Below are positions 60,338 through 64,000 of a DNA stretch of 64,000 nucleotides, piece by piece. The DNA is from Welwitschia mirabilis (taxonomy: Eukaryota; Gnetophyta; Gnetopsida; Welwitschiales), in assembly GCA_051453625.1 (NCBI GenBank), contig JBOZIK010000001.1:103987564-104051563 (forward strand), read 5' to 3'. The position numbers and the translations under genes were made by a program. The notes under the pieces were generated by a model. The model was not told the origin of the DNA. It saw nothing but the letters and a program-made list of their open reading frames with translations, and ran no database searches. The number at the start of each line of letters is the position of its first letter. Within the stretch, counting starts at the first letter, position 1.

Positions 60338-61706
60338 ACAAATTTGTATGTATTTATGTAAATGATTATGCTCAAGAAGATCCTGTCATTCACAAATAAA
60401 ATAAATATTTTACATAATACAACACACTAATATAGATGAAAGTGGACCCAAATATCATAATTCGTTAAAGACCTAGGCTAAAAGAAAGAGAATTAATTTT
60501 AATAAGAAACATATTCTAGTAACAAAAATAAATTGCAAAGTAGAAAATTACAATGCAACACGCTTATGCAAAGTGAATTTAGAAAAGAAAAGAAATAATA
60601 AACCTAAAGTAATAATGGTCAACCTTGACAAAGGTTGCCCTCATAACCTATATCACTCAAGAAACTATTATTAAATCAAAAAAAGACATAAACTATAAGA
60701 GATAAGTAACAACAAGCATAGAAAATGAAAAAATTTCTTTGTATTAATCTTGAACTAAATTCATGTTACAAAGCAACTGCACCTCAATGAAAAAAGCACA
60801 ACCAAACATCATGGAAGACATCTCTCTGTAACTACCAAGGATGGATCTCCAACCCTTCGATCTCTTATCATGAGAATTTTTTGTACAAGTGAATACGAGA
60901 CTAAGTCAAAGGCAGAATCGATACTTATTGACAAATAGACTCATAAATAATAAAAAAAATAAAATAGATGTGAGTACAATCCTAATAGTTGCGTAAAAGA
61001 TACACAGACAAATGGCAAAAGTTAGGTGAATGTTCAGTAAAGCATTATAATAGATGCCATCCTACTAGTCGTCTGGGCGATATAAGAGATGATGCCACCT
61101 TATAAGCAATCCATGTCATCTATCAAGTTGATCATAGTCAGCATCCTCGTCAGCTTCAACTATTTTATCATTCGTACAATCGTCTGGACGATGAGGTGGA
61201 CGATGGGATTTTACAAGTGTTCATATAATGCATTAGCCTCAATGTTTGCAAGAAGTTTACTTCAAACTAGGAAGTACTGTGAACTACTCTAAATGCTGCA
61301 AAATGTCATGGAGATTGCACGTTTTTCTATCTTTCATCTCAGCTCTATATTATAGTGGAAATCTAGCATAAGCCTACTAATATGCCACAGAACTACTTAA
61401 AATACCCTATCAAATATATGCAAGTTGGTAGCACAACATAGCCTTCCACTTAGCCTTGTTAGTTCTTGATAAAAATAGATAGTAAACTATGATTGCACGT
61501 CAACTTATCTAACAATANNNNNNNNNNNNNNNNNNNNNNNNNNNNNNNNNNNNNNNNNNNNNNNNNNNNNNNNNNNNNNNNNNNNNNNNNNNNNNNNNNN
61601 NNNNNNNACATTTATAGCTAGTCATACCATCGTCTGGGTCGTCATCTAGATGATAGAGAGGAATATGGGCTTAAAAATAACCTTGAAAAACAAAAACCTA
61701 TGATAG
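60338..61706 (-). repeat. LTR copy 3
   Basis: Aligns with copies 1 and 2 but lacks the terminal TGTTGCAGTGC. The join to B at 60337/60338 comes straight after GATGAAAATAC, which in B' (63606) continues differently. It holds a 90-N gap (61518-61607) and TCGTCTGG.CGAT words at 61065-61080, 61170-61206 and 61625-61665. Confidence 0.7.
61518..61607. other. Assembly gap (90 N)
   Basis: Gap inside LTR copy 3. Confidence 0.99.
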
Positions 61707-63606
61707 AAATTTTTTAATATAAATAATCAGTTAATGCAATTATAATTAAAAGCCTCCTAATTGAAATGTATAGTATAATTAAAAAGATCACCCAAATATA
61801 ATCAATCCTTATTATAACATGTGAAAAAGAAAGATAAGCATGAAAATAAGATAAAAAGTAATACACCATGCTAAACTCAAAAATGATATGTATATATAAC
61901 AATGAGTTTTAGTAAAAAAATGCATAGAAGGGGAGATACAAAGTATGAAAACATCACTCTCCTCATTATCGCATAATGAACTTTATTTAGGCAACTGACT
62001 CAGGTGCAAGGGATGAAGAAGGAGAATGCTCAGGATCAGCAAAAAAAATAGAGTTCTAAAGATGTGTAAATGGAATAAATCATCTCATCTCCTTGAATAC
62101 AAACAACCTTTGGAATATCTACTGTAACACTCTACTATATAGAGACAACATGCTTGCATAGGTCAACAATCTGGTCTTTAGAGTGGTAGACTCTCCTCTT
62201 AAACTATCAGGATCTTCTGCTCCAATGTTTGAGTCCTTTAGTTTAAAGTTTGGATATCATGATCCACAAAATTTCTGATGGTCTCAGTGATCTCTTTTAA
62301 AAGGGCTTGTATTTTCTCTAATGTAGCTCCAATCACAGGTCTCTGTACTTAAGGTCGCTTTGCCTTTACTAGAACTTAGATGTCATGTCCTATAAATAGC
62401 ATGCAGAAATCTAGATATGATAAAGGCACTACTTACCCATGGGTTCTGGTATCCCGAATCTTTTAAATAAAGCTGATAGGAGGTATGGATAACCTAGAGT
62501 CTATAATTGTCATGCCTCAACCATTAACCTAAGTCTCCTCTAGATAAAAGTCAGTAAATCCATCTGCTCTCCCTGCTTGAAAGATGCTAGAATCTATAAA
62601 TGTATGACCATAGCATGACTATCATGGAATGATGGACTGATATAGTGGATTAGCCCTCTATGAAGTACCCTATATGCGATCGTCAATTGGTTGATACCAA
62701 GTCCCNNNNNNNNNNNNNNNNNNNNNNNNNNNNNNNNNNNNNNNNNNNNNNNNNNNNNNNNNNNNNNNNNNNNNNNNNNNNNNNNNNNNNNNNNNNNNNN
62801 NNNNNNNNNNNNNNNNNNNNNNNNNNNNNNNNNNNNNNNNNNNNNNNNNNNNNNNNNNNNNNNNNNNNNNNNNNNNNNNNNNNNNNNNNNNNNNNNNNNN
62901 NNNNNNNNNNNNNNNNNNNNNNNNNNNNNNNNNNNNNNNNNNNNNNNNNNNNNNNNNNNNNNNNNNNNNNNNNNNNNNNNNNNNNNNNNNNNNNNNNNNN
63001 NNNNNNNNNNNNNNNNNNNNNNNNNNNNNNNNNNNNNNNNNNNNNNNNNNNNNNNNNNNNNNNNNNNNNNATACCAAGTCCCTGCCTATCCATTATTAAA
63101 TTAGCTAGGATGTCTAATACAGTTCCATATGCATGATGCTCCTCAGTCCCTCTGGCCAAATAAATATGTAAACTCCCAAGCTTACCTAAATCTGTAATTA
63201 CTATAATGTGAGATGGGAGTATAGCAATCTCGTGGTCCCAAATATATGCTACGATCATGTCAACTGAGTGACCACAAAAATCTAGACGATGCTCTATATG
63301 CATGGTTTCAGAAAACTCTCACATATCTGATACATAATATGTCTTATGTTCATCCGTAATCCATCTGAGCTAGAGATCTAAGAGCCCCTGATCAATCTCA
63401 AGGTCTATCTAGTTTATAAAGTCTCCAAAATATCACTTGATACAAATGCTAGTTATCTATATCATTAATAAACATCTGTGTCAAGGTGAAGGATGTACAG
63501 GCTCCACATGTAATGCGAGATCAGATAGACATGTGAAATACATCACATGGATGTGCAATAACGACCCCCAAAATCAATTAAAAAAATAGAAAAATGATGA
63601 AAATAC
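61707..63606 (-). pseudogene. Interior piece B' with plant-transposon-type ORF remnant
   Basis: Second copy of B. The minus-strand frame from 63303 reads HIEHRLDFCGHSVDMIVAYI, DHEIAILPSHIIVITDL and LGSLHIYLARGTEEHHAYG before it runs into the gap at 62706-63070. The bases ATACCAAGTCCC lie on both sides of that gap. The part left of the gap repeats the RGLIH...SFHD block. Differences from B are scattered substitutions, so the duplication is old. Confidence 0.5.
62706..63070. other. Assembly gap (365 N) with duplicated flanks
   Basis: Twelve bases, ATACCAAGTCCC, occur immediately left (62694-62705) and right (63071-63082). Piece B shows no extra sequence at this place, so the gap is probably artificial. 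Confidence 0.9.
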
Positions 63607-64000
63607 ATCCTATTCTCCCCCTCAAAAAAGTATCAATACGTTTCATATTATCTAGTCATGAGAAGAAAAATACGAAACATACAAAAAATGAAAAAGTAGT
63701 TTTTTTAAGTGGGCCCCACATATGGTGAAAATTCAAAGTGCTCAAATGAAAAATCTAATTAAGTAGAATCATAGAATACATCGAACTGATTAATTTTATC
63801 TAAAAGACTACTATGTTTTGACCTACAATTTTTGATAAATCGAACGTGAAAGATAGAAAGTTAAAGTTTTCTCATAAAACACACAACTGATCATAACTTT
63901 CAAAATATGTGGTGAAAGTCAAATCCGTAAGTTTGAAATCAAAGAGTATAAAAAATGATAAATATACATGAAAATGACACATCGAAAGGTTGAAAAATAG
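63607..64000. other. AT-rich window end
   Basis: B' ends its similarity to B at about 63606. The sequence after it includes CTATTCTCCCCCTC and probably continues the same element's interior, but nothing is recognisable. Confidence 0.4.

Larger units (their letters stand above)
55510..63606 (-). mobile_element. Tandem cluster of a Ty3/gypsy-like element (LTR-A-LTR-B-LTR-B')
   Basis: Three LTRs alternate with internal pieces. A (56552-57475) lies next to the PBS and is the 5' end of an interior. B (58683-60337) and B' (61707-63606) are two copies of a 3' interior and carry related ORF fragments. On the minus strand the order is B'-LTR3-B-LTR2-A-LTR1. This can arise by unequal recombination between neighbouring elements or repeated insertion. 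No RT is readable in the window; it may lie beyond the right end or be deleted. Confidence 0.7.

Overview
This looks like nuclear DNA of a vascular plant. It is strongly AT-rich, most of it is decayed retrotransposon sequence, and it holds one intact gene, a Shaker-type potassium channel of the AKT2 kind with twelve GT-AG introns. The sequence alone does not fix the species. There are ten runs of N. At least four have the same short sequence on both sides, so gap lengths are unreliable and open frames crossing them mean nothing.

Layout. 0-10.3 kb: AT-rich decayed repeats with a 79-bp degenerate tandem, an AGACGTCT-type word array, one LTR start behind a purine tract, and two copies of a dispersed repeat ('X'). 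10.3-18.1 kb: a minus-strand LTR element with LTRs, PBS, copia-type gag, coiled coil and protease, but no reverse transcriptase. In place of the rest of pol it carries a 375-codon plant-transposon-type ORF behind its own TATA box. 18.5-24.9 kb: a plus-strand, probably Ty3/gypsy Tat-like relic with a solo LTR nested in it. 25-33 kb: further relics, including a minus-strand copia. 33.3-39.4 kb: a GC-richer island with ~100-bp degenerate tandem units, leading into a plus-strand LINE relic (CCHC knuckle, endonuclease, reverse transcriptase, zinc-binding RT tail). 41.6-43.7 kb: a plus-strand copia pol relic. 44.2-48.7 kb: the AKT2-like gene on the minus strand, with higher-GC flanking DNA up to about 50.9 kb. 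51-55.3 kb: AT-rich DNA with tRNA-derived SINE-like copies. 55.5-63.6 kb: three LTRs of one minus-strand gypsy-like family in tandem, alternating with internal fragments.

The channel is the only gene that appears functional. I joined thirteen exons by hand. Every junction keeps frame and the total is 2,607 nt (868 residues plus stop). It should give a plasma-membrane K+ channel with six membrane segments, TTVGYGD filter, C-linker, cyclic-nucleotide-binding-like domain, ankyrin repeats and KHA domain.

The most unusual pattern is shared by several unrelated LTR families. Each carries a short CG-containing word (GTCGACC, GGGCGACCG, TCGTCTGGACGAT, possibly AGACGTCT) repeated many times, in the clearest cases just upstream of a TATA box. 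Many copies differ by C-to-T or G-to-A at the CG. In the 10.3-18.1 kb element the same arrangement occurs a second time inside the element, in front of the extra ORF.
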